Assembly: GCA_947500845.1 (NCBI GenBank)
Contig: CANMTP010000003.1
Span: forward strand, 124,001-188,000
Length of the DNA: 64,000 bases
Source: an uncultured Aquimarina sp.
GTDB taxonomy: Bacteria > Bacteroidota > Bacteroidia > Flavobacteriales > Flavobacteriaceae
Reading direction: 5' to 3'
Below, one piece after another: positions 54,302 through 62,938 of the stretch. The position numbers and the translations under genes were made by a program. The notes beneath the pieces are model-generated. The model worked only from the letters and a program-made list of their open reading frames with translations. It had not been told where the DNA came from and did not search any database. How positions within the stretch are numbered: position 1 is the first letter of the stretch; every line of letters begins with the position of its first letter.

Positions 54302-55039
54302 ATGTTTACACCGCCCACTTTCTACAAGTACTACAATAGCGAGTTTATCCAATACTTAACCGATATCAAGAATATAGTACAGAAACGCAATCCAAAAATC
54401 TTAAAGGTGCTGCCTCAAGCAGTTTCATTGAATGAACAGCTCACCCATTTAAGTGCTGTATATAAAATAGAGGTGGATAACACCATTGCCAGAGAGCTCG
54501 AAGCATTAGAAAAGCGCCGGGAACTTGCCATTATGGGAATACGATCAGTTGCAGAGGCATTTACCTATCACTTTGATATAGCAAAGTGTACTGCAGGCGA
54601 AGAGCTTATTAAAAGTATGGATCGATATGGTTTAAAAGAATGTGAATTTGATGATCAAACGCAAACCACTACTATTCATAATCTTACTGAAGATTGGGAT
54701 AAAACGTTAATGCTAAAAGCGGCCCTTGTAACATTAGATATTATTGACTGGGCACAAGAACTTAAGGAAAGTAACGAATCTTTTAACTCAAAATACTTAG
54801 AGCGTAGTCCTGAGAATGGCGTTTTGGATCACAAAATGAACTTCACCAATCTTAGAGACAAGGCAAAAGAAAGTTATGATATCTTAATCAGTCATATTAC
54901 TAAACATGCTGTATTAACGGTAGCAAAAAAATATGAAATTGTAATAAAAGAAATCAATCGATTAACCGAAGAATATAACATAAAAGCAGAGCAAAGAGGA
55001 AATATAAACAACCAAATAAAACAAATTGTAAAAAGTTAA
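54302..55039 (+). CDS. DUF6261-family protein
   Basis: 245 residues, soluble, mostly helical, no signal. The N-terminal pattern YYNSEFIQYLTDIKNIVQKRNPKILKVLPQAVSLNEQLTHL and central KRRELAIMGIRSVAEAFTYHF match the DUF6261 family of Bacteroidota, often repeated in several copies per genome next to IS elements or small genes. The function is unknown. It is preceded by an unusual leader with hairpins and followed by a terminator. Confidence 0.7.
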   Translation: MFTPPTFYKYYNSEFIQYLTDIKNIVQKRNPKILKVLPQAVSLNEQLTHLSAVYKIEVDNTIARELEALEKRRELAIMGIRSVAEAFTYHFDIAKCTAGEELIKSMDRYGLKECEFDDQTQTTTIHNLTEDWDKTLMLKAALVTLDIIDWAQELKESNESFNSKYLERSPENGVLDHKMNFTNLRDKAKESYDILISHITKHAVLTVAKKYEIVIKEINRLTEEYNIKAEQRGNINNQIKQIVKS

Positions 55040-55173
55040 CATGGTCACTTCTAAAGAGATTTGATTTGTGAAAAATCATTATCCCTAATTTGATAGAAAG
55101 ATTGTCTTTTGCCGGCCTGTTGTAGTGAGCCCCCCTCATTTCCACATTGTTTAGGTAACAGCCGGTAATAGAC

Positions 55174-55204
55174 ATAAAAGCCTGTGCTATGCACAGGCTT
55201 TTAT
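55174..55204. terminator. bidirectional terminator
   Basis: ATAAAAGCCTGTGC (55174-55187) / GCACAGGCTTTTAT (55191-55204), a 14-bp stem with 3-base loop, between convergent genes. Confidence 0.9.
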
Positions 55205-55225
55205 AATTACAAGGGTAATTAACAC

Positions 55226-55702
55226 TTACTGTACCCTAGCATAAATAAACTTCAGTTTTGTGTTAGGCCCAAAATCTCTGTCGTTATAGACACAGCTAAC
55301 AACGAGGTTTCCATTTTCAACTGAAACTAGAGAACCTCTAAGCTTAAGAGGATTATTTTTGTCATACAAAAAAAGGTACTTGCCATCATTACTTTTTTTC
55401 CAATCACCTTTGGTATCTTGACTATCTTTACCGCATTCACCACCCATACTGGAATCTTCATAATAATTTTTTTCGATAAATTTACCAGTATTCAAAATCT
55501 CCAAGGTTGTTTGCATATCACAAGAAGATAGTGGAAACTCTTTGAGCGGTGTATCCTGTCCTGCATTAGTATATTCTTGTTGCAATTTCCATTTCCCAGT
55601 AATTGAGATATCCTGAGTATTGGAGCCACTGCTCCCGCAGGAACAAAATATCAAACTAAGCATTATAAATCGAACAATATATACGAGTAAAAGTTTCATC
55701 AT
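55226..55702 (-). CDS. lipocalin-like lipoprotein
   Basis: 158 residues with a lipoprotein signal (FIMLSLIFCSCGSSGS) and a mature domain of the lipocalin-like Bacteroidota type: ITGKWKLQQEYTNAGQ at the start, TTLEILNTGKFIEKNYY in the middle, and KGDWKKSNDGKYLFLYDKNNPLKL. Two further cysteines (SSCDM, GGECGK) may pair. Function unknown. Convergent with the DUF6261 gene. Confidence 0.75.
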   Translation of the reverse strand: MMKLLLVYIVRFIMLSLIFCSCGSSGSNTQDISITGKWKLQQEYTNAGQDTPLKEFPLSSCDMQTTLEILNTGKFIEKNYYEDSSMGGECGKDSQDTKGDWKKSNDGKYLFLYDKNNPLKLRGSLVSVENGNLVVSCVYNDRDFGPNTKLKFIYARVQ

Positions 55703-56002
55703 AAATCATATTTGCAATAACCGCATCAAAAGTACGCGAAAAACTTACCTTTAACAAATATTTAACGATAAAAAAGGTATTTCATCGTAAAAAAAAGCAT
55801 TTTATCGATTGTTCATGAACCTAACTTCTATGGAATAGATCGTAATAATTTTTACAGAATACCATTAAGAATTCTTGTGGTTTTAACACTTAATCATCGT
55901 ATCAGAATCAAAAACCAATTTTCTTTCACAATTCATCCTACAAGAAAACTACCTCTACTTATGACCTGCTAGCAAATAAAAATAGCTTTTTTACTTTTTC
56001 CA

Positions 56003-56037
56003 AACTAAATTAATAGTTCAAACTAAAAATTTAGTTT
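56003..56037. promoter_or_regulatory. double palindromic operator of the BlaI/MecI-type operon
   Basis: AACTAAATTAATAGTT (56003-56018) and AAACTAAAAATTTAGTTT (56020-56037) are adjacent palindromes built from AACTA/TAGTT half-sites, overlapping the -7 box. Autorepression by the first gene of the operon is the expected use. Confidence 0.7.
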
Positions 56038-56044
56038 ATATTTG
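56037..56044 (+). promoter_or_regulatory. -7 promoter box TATATTTG
   Basis: Matches Bacteroidota TAnnTTTG exactly, 37 bp before the start codon and abutting the second operator palindrome. Confidence 0.7.
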
Positions 56045-56081
56045 TCTTACTTGTAAAAATATAAAGTACAAAATTGAAGAC

Positions 56082-56444
56082 ATGAAACAACTCACAAAAG
56101 CCGAGGAAGACATCATGAAAATCCTTTGGAATATTAAAGAAGGTAATGTATTGGCACTACTAGAAGAATTTCCTGAACCTAAACCTGCCTATAATACTGT
56201 TTCAACGATTGTTCGGATACTGGAAGACAAAAAGTTTGTAAGTTACAGAAAAGAAGGTCGTATTCACATTTATTTTCCAATTGTTAAAAAAGAAGAATAT
56301 AGTAATCAAAGCATTACCAAATTACTAGATGGATACTTTCAAGGCTCTTTTAAAAGTATGGTTTCTTTTTTTATAAAGAAAAACGACATCAGCATCGATG
56401 AGATGGAAGCTGCTTTAAAAGAAATTAATAACGAAGAGGAATGA
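56082..56444 (+). CDS. BlaI/MecI/CopY-family transcriptional repressor
   Basis: 120 residues. A winged helix at the N-terminus (LTKAEEDIMKILWNIKEGNVLALLEEF ... PAYNTVSTIVRILEDKKFVSYRKEGR) and a C-terminal dimerisation region of the Penicillinase_R family. It represses its operon until the M56 partner cleaves it. Its stop overlaps the next start by 4 bases (ATGA). Palindromic AACTA/TAGTT operators lie directly upstream. Confidence 0.92.
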   Translation: MKQLTKAEEDIMKILWNIKEGNVLALLEEFPEPKPAYNTVSTIVRILEDKKFVSYRKEGRIHIYFPIVKKEEYSNQSITKLLDGYFQGSFKSMVSFFIKKNDISIDEMEAALKEINNEEE

Positions 56445-57838
56445 TTCATTACATCCTGCAAATAATAGCTTTACAGCTGCTTTTTTTATTAGTATATGAT
56501 TTGTTTTTAAAGAAGGAAACATTTTTTAATAGCAATCGATTCTATCTCATGATAACACCTATTTTAAGTTTTATCATTCCGTTGATAAAAATTAATGCCA
56601 TTCGACAAAATATTCCTAAAGAATATATTATTCAGTTGCCAGCAGTATTAATTGATGATAGTACTACAGATATTTCACTTCCTGAAATCATTTTAGGATC
56701 TTCAGAATCCTTTTTTCAGTTAATTACCGTCCCAAAATTATTTCAACTTTTGTGGATTTTGGGAGTTGTAATAAGCGCGCTTCTTTTTCTTTATAAAATT
56801 CAAAAGATTTTGATCATAAAACGTGGTGGTATAAAGACTAAAATAGATAATTTCACCATCATTTTGTTGCCCGAAACAAATACCGCTTTTTCATTTTTTA
56901 CCAGCATTTTTATTGGTGAAATGCTTCCTGAACAAAAAAGAACGAACATTCTACTTCATGAGAAAACTCATGTATCGCAATATCATTCTCTAGATTTACT
57001 CTTTTTTGAAATACTTCGTATTGTTTTTTGGTTTAATCCATTAGTATATATTTATCAAAATAGGATTACTACCCTTCAAGAATACATTGCAGATGCCAAA
57101 GCTATTGCTGAAACCACCAAAAAAGCATATTATCAGGATCTGCTGTCACAAATTTTTCAGACTGAGAAGATCTCATTCACTAATACATTTTTTAATCATT
57201 CATTAATCAAAAATCGAATAGTTATGTTACAAAAATCAAAATCAAAAAAAATTTTTAAGCTGAAGTATTTATTATTGATTCCTGTGATAGGAATCATGAT
57301 GGTGTATACCTCTTGTACACAAGATAACAATACTCAATTTGACGAAGAAACGGAAGGTTCACTTGTTAAAAAAATTGAAGCAGTAAGACAACAGATCGAA
57401 ATTCAAGGAGAATTGTCTGATGAGGAAAAAGCCGCTCTACATACTTTAGTTCAGAAAACTTTTCTTCAGTCGTCTACACTCAAATCGGACGAAATTCCTT
57501 TCGCAAATATAGATATCGCACCTGTTTTTCCGGGTTGTCAAAATCTTACAGAACCTGAAGCAAAAGAGTGTTTTATTCAAAATATGAAAAAATATGTAGC
57601 AAAGGAATTTAACGTAGAACTTGGTAAAGGCCTTCAGGGAGTTCAAAGGATCTATACAAGATTTAAAATTAACAAATTAGGAAAAGTTACAGATATTAAA
57701 GCTCGTGGACCTCAAAAAGAGTTGGAGGATGAAGCCATAAGGGTAATTGAATCCTTACCTCTTATGAAACCAGGAACTAAAGACGGCGAACCTGTAAATG
57801 TAATGTATTCACTACCTATTGCTTTCGCAATAAAATAA
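56441..57838 (+). CDS. BlaR1-type M56 membrane metallopeptidase with TonB C-terminal domain
   Basis: 465 residues. Four hydrophobic helices (about 3-20, 33-48, 95-115, 270-290), with the zinc motif HEKTH (HExxH) plus a downstream glutamate region (LLFFEILRIVFWFNPLVYIYQ). From about 370 a TonB_C domain (VQRIYTRFKINKLGKVTDIKARGP ... VNVMYSLPIAFAIK) replaces the penicillin-binding sensor of true BlaR1. It is expected to cleave the BlaI-like repressor on an unknown signal, probably in the cell envelope rather than beta-lactam. No beta-lactamase is nearby. Confidence 0.9.
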   Translation: MIHYILQIIALQLLFLLVYDLFLKKETFFNSNRFYLMITPILSFIIPLIKINAIRQNIPKEYIIQLPAVLIDDSTTDISLPEIILGSSESFFQLITVPKLFQLLWILGVVISALLFLYKIQKILIIKRGGIKTKIDNFTIILLPETNTAFSFFTSIFIGEMLPEQKRTNILLHEKTHVSQYHSLDLLFFEILRIVFWFNPLVYIYQNRITTLQEYIADAKAIAETTKKAYYQDLLSQIFQTEKISFTNTFFNHSLIKNRIVMLQKSKSKKIFKLKYLLLIPVIGIMMVYTSCTQDNNTQFDEETEGSLVKKIEAVRQQIEIQGELSDEEKAALHTLVQKTFLQSSTLKSDEIPFANIDIAPVFPGCQNLTEPEAKECFIQNMKKYVAKEFNVELGKGLQGVQRIYTRFKINKLGKVTDIKARGPQKELEDEAIRVIESLPLMKPGTKDGEPVNVMYSLPIAFAIK

Positions 57839-57860
57839 TATAAACCTTATTAACGATGTA

Positions 57861-57898
57861 AAAAAAGCCGAAGCAACAATTGTTGCTTCGGCTTTTTT
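57861..57898. terminator. strong bidirectional terminator
   Basis: A perfect 38-bp palindrome: AAAAAAGCCGAAGCAACAA then TTGTTGCTTCGGCTTTTTT. Confidence 0.93.
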
Positions 57899-57986
57899 GA
57901 TAAAGAATTCTTATCTTCATAAATATAGTGTCTCGCCCTTAACCTTTATCTACCGTTTTTTAGCTGCTTCATTAAATTCAGACATC

Positions 57987-58409
57987 ATGAATACAGCAAG
58001 TAAAAATCAACAAACACAAAGAAAAACTAATATTTTTATAGGAATTCTGCTTTTTCTTATTTCAATTGTATTATTTATAACGACAACCCCTATCGGTTTT
58101 CTCTACGGTTTCTTTTATAGATTATTTACGGATTTTTTAAAAGGATTAGGAGGTTATTTTCTGGAGATAGCAGTTTCTATAGATCAGCTGGGTAATGTGG
58201 TTATGCAGCATATATTAAACCTTTTATGGATTAAAAGAAAAGGCTACAAATTTGGCAATAGAGACAAAACTATATCGAGTGTACTAGGAAAAAACCAAGA
58301 AGAAAACACCCTTTCGGGATTTGGAAAATTGATCGTTTCTATACTAGATACTATAGACCCAGACCATGTATTTGACTCTATTGATCATTTTGTAGAATCA
58401 AAAATCTGA
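57987..58409 (+). CDS. hypothetical membrane protein
   Basis: 140 residues from ATG at 57987; a longer frame from 57897 would start inside the terminator. One strong TM helix (about 17-37, IGILLFLISIVLFITTTPIGFLY) and a second amphipathic region. A C-terminal helical tail ends DPDHVFDSIDHFVESKI. No family recognised. Convergent with the next gene. Confidence 0.65.
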   Translation: MNTASKNQQTQRKTNIFIGILLFLISIVLFITTTPIGFLYGFFYRLFTDFLKGLGGYFLEIAVSIDQLGNVVMQHILNLLWIKRKGYKFGNRDKTISSVLGKNQEENTLSGFGKLIVSILDTIDPDHVFDSIDHFVESKI

Positions 58410-58424
58410 AAATCAAATACCGAT

Positions 58425-58820
58425 TTATTTAACTAAAATCCCTCGTTGATCCATCACAGGTAAATCCTGAAAAGCATTTTCGTTAATTGTATTTTTTCTG
58501 AAAATATATTTTTTTTCGTACAATTTATTACCAGCAAAAAAGGTAACAGCAAATTCATTATTCATTTGCAACAGTTCTTCCTGAAGCATTTCGATTTTTG
58601 CAGACGATTTGGCATCTATTGTACCAATACCATGTCGCAACAACGATGTTTTGCGCTCACCATCATACCCTTTTGTAACTACCAAAACCATTTCTATAGA
58701 TGTGTCACGATCATTGATGATATATGAATTCCAGTCTTGAGCCAAAAATTCTTTATTCCATTCTTTAACGACAGCTACATATACATCTTCGACAATAGGT
58801 ATTTCTATATCTTTTTTCAT
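58425..58820 (-). CDS. hypothetical soluble protein
   Basis: 131 residues without signal or membrane segment: VEDVYVAVVKEWNKEFLAQDWNSYIINDRDTSIEMVLVVTKGY, then a beta-rich half ending in LPVMDQRGILVK. It is a compact alpha/beta protein, possibly the conserved Flavobacteriaceae 'phenylalanyl-tRNA synthetase-adjacent' hypothetical, but I do not recognise a named family. It is 98 bp downstream of pheS on the same strand. Confidence 0.7.
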   Translation of the reverse strand: MKKDIEIPIVEDVYVAVVKEWNKEFLAQDWNSYIINDRDTSIEMVLVVTKGYDGERKTSLLRHGIGTIDAKSSAKIEMLQEELLQMNNEFAVTFFAGNKLYEKKYIFRKNTINENAFQDLPVMDQRGILVK

Positions 58821-58918
58821 ATTTTATTCCTTGGAAAGTATTTACTTACGATTTCCCAGAGCATCCCAATCATTATCCAGAATGAAATGTAAATAAAAAA
58901 AATTCTTTTTTGAAAAAT

Positions 58919-59941
58919 TTACAACGTAGACTTAAACTGTTCTAAAAAACGCACATCATTCTCGCTTAACATACGAATGTCTGAGATACCATACAACAAT
59001 AATGCAATACGATCAATCCCCATTCCAAAAGCAAAACCGCTATATTCATCTGGATCGATATTACAATTCTTAAGTACGTTTGGATCTACCATACCGCACC
59101 CCATTATTTCTAACCAACCCGTACCTTTGGTCATTTTATAATCTGTTTCTGTTTCTAATCCCCAGTACACATCTACCTCTGCGCTTGGCTCTGTAAACGG
59201 AAAATAAGAGGGTCGTAACCTGATCTTGGATTTACCAAACATTTCTGTAGTGAAATATTGTAAGGTTTGCTTAAGATCTGCAAAGGAGACATCTTTATCG
59301 ATATATAGTCCTTCTACCTGGTGAAAAAAGCAATGTGACCTTGCCGAAATAGCTTCATTACGGTATACCCTACCCGGAGAAATGGTTCTAATAGGCGGCT
59401 GATTATTTTCCATATATCGAACCTGTACTGATGAAGTATGGGTGCGTAATAAAATATCTGGGTCGGTTTGTATGAAAAAGGTATCCTGCATATCTCGTGC
59501 AGGATGATATTCTGGCAGATTAAGTGCCGTAAAATTATGCCAATCATCTTCAATCTCGGGTCCTTCACTTACGTTAAATCCTATGCGAGAGAAAATATCG
59601 ATAATCTGATTTTTTACCAAAGAGATTGGATGACGAGATCCTAGTGCTATAGGTTCTGCAGGACGTGTAAGATCACCGTAAATTCCATTTTCTTCTTCTT
59701 TGGATTCTAATTCATCTTTAAGAGACTTTACTTTTTCGTCTGCAGCTATTTTGAGTGCATTGATAGCCTGGCCAAATTCTTTTTTCTGATCGTTAGCAAT
59801 GTTTTTAAATTCTGCAAAGAACTCATTGATTAACCCTTTTTTACCAGAAAATTTGATCCTGAATGTTTCAACTTCTTCTTTTGTTTTGGCCTTGAAGGCA
59901 TCGACCTCGGCTATGTACTCTTTAATCTTATCAATCATCAC
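58919..59941 (-). CDS. pheS: phenylalanyl-tRNA synthetase alpha subunit
   Basis: 340 residues. An N-terminal coiled coil (about 1-80), then the class II catalytic core with [48 protein letters not shown], and the motif-3 region [18 protein letters not shown]. It charges tRNA-Phe with PheT, which is not in this window. Confidence 0.97.
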   Translation of the reverse strand: MMIDKIKEYIAEVDAFKAKTKEEVETFRIKFSGKKGLINEFFAEFKNIANDQKKEFGQAINALKIAADEKVKSLKDELESKEEENGIYGDLTRPAEPIALGSRHPISLVKNQIIDIFSRIGFNVSEGPEIEDDWHNFTALNLPEYHPARDMQDTFFIQTDPDILLRTHTSSVQVRYMENNQPPIRTISPGRVYRNEAISARSHCFFHQVEGLYIDKDVSFADLKQTLQYFTTEMFGKSKIRLRPSYFPFTEPSAEVDVYWGLETETDYKMTKGTGWLEIMGCGMVDPNVLKNCNIDPDEYSGFAFGMGIDRIALLLYGISDIRMLSENDVRFLEQFKSTL

Positions 59942-59975
59942 TATTTTCTTAATAGAATGGCAAATTTACACAATT

Positions 59976-60329
59976 TCAGTAAATCGAAGTCTTTTCAAAT
60001 TGAATATTATCTTGATATAAATACTGCATCAAAAAGAAGGCAAAGAATCCTCTAAAAAGATACCATAACCAATGTGTTCCCATCAACAAAAGATCAGTTT
60101 CCAAAATTTTATCAAGGCTTTTAAAACCAAATGCCATAGAAAACTTAAAACAGTTACGATGATGAGTTATTAATTGATTCAAATCCAGAATAATCAATAC
60201 GTGCATTTTAAAGAAGTGGTTCTGAATAGAAAAAACCAGATTTAGACAAGTTTGAAGTTCTCGATATGTTAAGAAATTAGAGGCTGGAAGAAATCCCAAA
60301 ATTTCTGCATTCACAGCTACAAATTTCAA
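59976..60329 (-). CDS. doubtful ORF, possibly a degenerate gene
   Basis: 117 codons, but the only start upstream is a TTG at 60329; an ATG-started form is 77 residues (MHVLIILDLNQLITHH, from about 60206). Composition is protein-like (LLLMGTHWLWYLFRGFFAFFLMQYL), yet there is no normal start and no recognised family. It lies between pheS and the next gene. It could be a broken or shortened gene, or chance. Confidence 0.3.
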   Translation of the reverse strand: MKFVAVNAEILGFLPASNFLTYRELQTCLNLVFSIQNHFFKMHVLIILDLNQLITHHRNCFKFSMAFGFKSLDKILETDLLLMGTHWLWYLFRGFFAFFLMQYLYQDNIQFEKTSIY

Positions 60330-60345
60330 TAATCATAACTATAAG

Positions 60346-60702
60346 TTATTCTATATACTGGCTTATCAAAAAATAATTGACGATGGCTTCTTTCATCAAG
60401 ATCGTTTGCTCACCAGACTTAAGGTTGGGTAATTGTTCTTTTACTTTATAATGTGGCCAACCGTCGTCATCAAAATAATCAAACTCATAATATCCATAAG
60501 GCTCAAGCAATCTACAAATTGCGATATGCATCAGATCTAACTTTTCATCTTTTTTGAATCGGCGGTGTATCTGTCCTAATTCTTGAACTCCAATAAGATA
60601 TATGATTCCGTCAAGGTCCAAATCATCACCCTCAGCAAATTGATCTGACAATTTTTGAACCAGGTTCCCCCAGCGTTCTTTTAATTTTTCGTCTCTTGCC
60701 AT
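60346..60702 (-). CDS. conserved hypothetical protein
   Basis: 118 residues from ATG at 60702 (MARDEKLKERWGNLVQKLSD); the frame extends to 60789 but the preceding 29 residues look untranslated. Acidic, helical: LDLDGIIYLIGVQELGQIHRRFKKDEKLDLMHIAICRLLEPYGYYEFDYFDDDGWPHY. Similar short proteins are widespread in Flavobacteriaceae next to translation genes; no function is known to me. Confidence 0.72.
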   Translation of the reverse strand: MARDEKLKERWGNLVQKLSDQFAEGDDLDLDGIIYLIGVQELGQIHRRFKKDEKLDLMHIAICRLLEPYGYYEFDYFDDDGWPHYKVKEQLPNLKSGEQTILMKEAIVNYFLISQYIE

Positions 60703-60879
60703 ATAAGTTTTTGAATCCGTTTTTAGAAATTTCAAACGGATTATAAGTTGTTTGTGATTATTTTTATTGATACCCTTTTGAATCAACAAAAATACTAAAA
60801 ACCAGAGATCCTGAATCTAAATTTCATTCAAAATAATTCTAACAGAACAATCAATCTTGCCTGTTTTTAAACAAAAAAA

Positions 60880-60909
60880 AGGAATATCTAATGACGGTTA
60901 GATATTCCT
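60880..60909 (-). terminator. terminator of the fasciclin gene
   Basis: AGGAATATCTA / TAGATATTCCT, 11-bp stem with A-run on the left (T-run on the minus strand), 32 bp after the stop codon. Confidence 0.85.
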
Positions 60910-60940
60910 AAGGTCTCAATTTAACTAAATAAAATATTGC

Positions 60941-61486
60941 TTAATCTAACACAATATCACTACTTGGTGTAACTGTATTATTTACTACGTACATTAATCC
61001 ATTTGATGCTTCTATAGCTGGAGTGATAATTTGGGCACCACCTACATAAACAATATCCCCATTATTAGACAATCTGATTTCTTTTTGTGTCCCGGCTTCG
61101 TCAATAATGTCATTATCCTTCATCTCCCATTTGGTAACTTTCTTGGCAATAAAATGATATTTAATGAATTGCATCAACTTCACTTTATTCTTTGGGTTGG
61201 TTAATTCTGCAAATTTATCAATAGACATCTTGTTAAGTGCCTCGTTGGTTGGCACTAATAATGTATGTCCATCGGCATAGTTCAGAGATTTTTCTAATCC
61301 CGACAATCTAAGTAAAACCGCAAAATTTGATAAGTTCCGGTCCATTTGAACCAATTCTGCTGTAGTAAAAAGCTTTGTGTTTTCTACTTTGCCGAGAATT
61401 TCTAAGTCTGATTGTGCTTTCACACTAAAATTGATGAATAGTACAGCTATCAAAAGCGATACTATACCAAAATGTTTAGTTTTCAT
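60941..61486 (-). CDS. secreted fasciclin-domain protein
   Basis: 181 residues with a signal peptide (LLIAVLFINFSVKAQ). One FAS1 domain: TAELVQMDRNLSNFAVLLRLSGLEKSLNYADGHTLLVPTNEALNKMSIDKFAELTNPKNKVKLMQFIKYHFI (H1 motif region) and NGLMYVVNNTVTPS (H2 region). FAS1 proteins act in adhesion. Single-gene unit with its own terminator. Confidence 0.92.
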   Translation of the reverse strand: MKTKHFGIVSLLIAVLFINFSVKAQSDLEILGKVENTKLFTTAELVQMDRNLSNFAVLLRLSGLEKSLNYADGHTLLVPTNEALNKMSIDKFAELTNPKNKVKLMQFIKYHFIAKKVTKWEMKDNDIIDEAGTQKEIRLSNNGDIVYVGGAQIITPAIEASNGLMYVVNNTVTPSSDIVLD

Positions 61487-61653
61487 AGTTTTAATTTTTA
61501 AAGTTAGATAACTAAATTAAAACTGATGCGAGAATGATTTTTGCTCGATAGCTTGAAAAAGGAACGCAATCTGTATTTTAAAAAAAAATTAACGTTTAAC
61601 ACGTTAAAAACAATACACTTACACTTTATAAGCTGTTCAAAAAATAGGATTTA

Positions 61654-61944
61654 CTAGTGGCGTTGGGAGTTACTTTTATTTATCGTATCCAGCACCTGAT
61701 CTCTATGCAAAAACCTCAGAAGTATTATTTCTTTTTCAGAAGTTAAGACTCCGACCAAATAATAAAAACCAATTCCTATTTTATAAGCAAAATTATTTCC
61801 TTGTATATTTCTTAGATGAGGAACTTGATCTACACCCTGAGCCCTTTTTATAGTTACTAAAACATTTTTTACTTTTTCCTGCAATGAAACATCATTCACC
61901 TTTTTGAAATCTGAAGCGAATTGACTGGAAATTTTTACTTGCAT
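61654..61944 (-). CDS. RelE/ParE-type toxin
   Basis: 96 residues of the RelE/ParE fold: SSQFASDFKKVNDVSLQEKVKNVLVTIKRAQ, YAYKIG-like FAYKIGIGFYYLVGVL, and IILLRFLHRDQVL (the RFxHRxxxY-type C-terminus). Expected to be an mRNA endonuclease or gyrase-type toxin held in check by the gene 5 bp upstream. Encoded just after a small RHH-like antitoxin. Confidence 0.82.
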   Translation of the reverse strand: MQVKISSQFASDFKKVNDVSLQEKVKNVLVTIKRAQGVDQVPHLRNIQGNNFAYKIGIGFYYLVGVLTSEKEIILLRFLHRDQVLDTINKSNSQRH

Positions 61945-61949
61945 CGCGA

Positions 61950-62192
61950 TTAGGATTCAAATAATTCTTCCTCATCCACTAACGAGGATGGATTTGCTTG
62001 TTGCATCAAAAGCAATAAACCCAAGTCTTCTTTCTGTACCAAAGACATATTATTTATCTGTTCTTGTTTCTTATGCTCAATATACCAGATAATTGCATTT
62101 TCCATTACTTTTTTTACGCTGGAGTTCTCTATTGCAGCAATCAGTTTTAATTTAGGTATTATTTGATCGTCTATATCTATAATTTTTCTCAT
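61950..62192 (-). CDS. antitoxin of the RelE-type module
   Basis: 80 residues. N-terminal DNA-binding region (MRKIIDIDDQIIPKLKLIAAIENSSVKKVMENAIIWYIEHKK), ribbon-helix-helix-like, and an acidic C-terminus (SSLVDEEELFES) that would wrap the toxin. The ATG is preceded by an AT-rich palindromic stretch (TATATATT near 62196-62232), a likely operator. First gene of the module. Confidence 0.75.
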   Translation of the reverse strand: MRKIIDIDDQIIPKLKLIAAIENSSVKKVMENAIIWYIEHKKQEQINNMSLVQKEDLGLLLLMQQANPSSLVDEEELFES

Positions 62193-62418
62193 TATATATT
62201 TTATATATATTATATGTTAAATATATATAATTAATTGGAAAAAAACGACTACAAGATGACGAAGTCAATTATTTTGATAAAAAACATTGTAGTGCAACAA
62301 AGCTTGTAGAAATAAACTTTCTTAATTGGTTAGTTTAAGCTATAATGAATAATAGTCTACGAATTTTTGTAAAATGATTTTTTGATGAATTATATTTGAA
62401 GACAATTACCATTGATTA

Positions 62419-62916
62419 ATGAATTACATTGATATTATTCTAGGGATACTTTTATTATGGGGAATGATAAAAGGCCTTAGTAAAGGATTATTTGCCTCCT
62501 TAGCTTCTTTAGTTGCACTTATTGTAGGAATTTATATCGCTGTCCACTTTTCGCATTTTGCAGTAAGTTTTGTACGGCAATATGTAGATTGGTCTGAAGG
62601 AGCTATGAAATTAACAGCTTTTGCTTTGACCTTTATTGTCGTGGTTATATTAGTCTCTTTGGCCGGCAAGTTATTAACGAAAATCGCAGATTACGCAGCT
62701 TTAGGAATTCTAAATAAAATTCTTGGTGGTGCTTTCGGAATTCTAAAAATGGGATTTATTGCTAGCGTAATTATTATATTTATCAATGCTATAAATAGTA
62801 ATATCACCTTCATCAAACAGGAAACACTAGATTCTTCCCTGCTATATCATCCAGTAAGTAGAATTGCTCCTGCTGTACTCCCTAGTGTATTAAAAGAAAA
62901 CTCATCAAAAGAATAA
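62419..62916 (+). CDS. CvpA-family membrane protein
   Basis: 165 residues with four TM helices (about 3-20, 25-45, 62-82, 102-125) and the CvpA signature YIDIILGILLLWGMIKGLSKGL at the N-terminus. CvpA proteins are inner-membrane proteins needed for colicin V export in E. coli and for envelope resilience. It is divergent from the TA module and convergent with the SulP gene. Confidence 0.88.
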   Translation: MNYIDIILGILLLWGMIKGLSKGLFASLASLVALIVGIYIAVHFSHFAVSFVRQYVDWSEGAMKLTAFALTFIVVVILVSLAGKLLTKIADYAALGILNKILGGAFGILKMGFIASVIIIFINAINSNITFIKQETLDSSLLYHPVSRIAPAVLPSVLKENSSKE

Positions 62917-62938
62917 TCTGTAGATGCTCTAAAAAGAA

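Larger units (their letters stand above)
55703..56081. other. intergenic region upstream of blaI-like operon (379 bp)
   Basis: No gene. It holds the operators and promoter of the BlaI-type operon at its right end (56003-56044) and two ATCGTAAAAAA/ATCGATAAAA-like repeats near 55770-55810. Confidence 0.5.

Noticed and set aside
57897-57986. 30-codon upstream extension of the membrane protein at 57987
   Set aside because: It begins within the T-run of the strong terminator, so it is unlikely to be transcribed from there as coding sequence.
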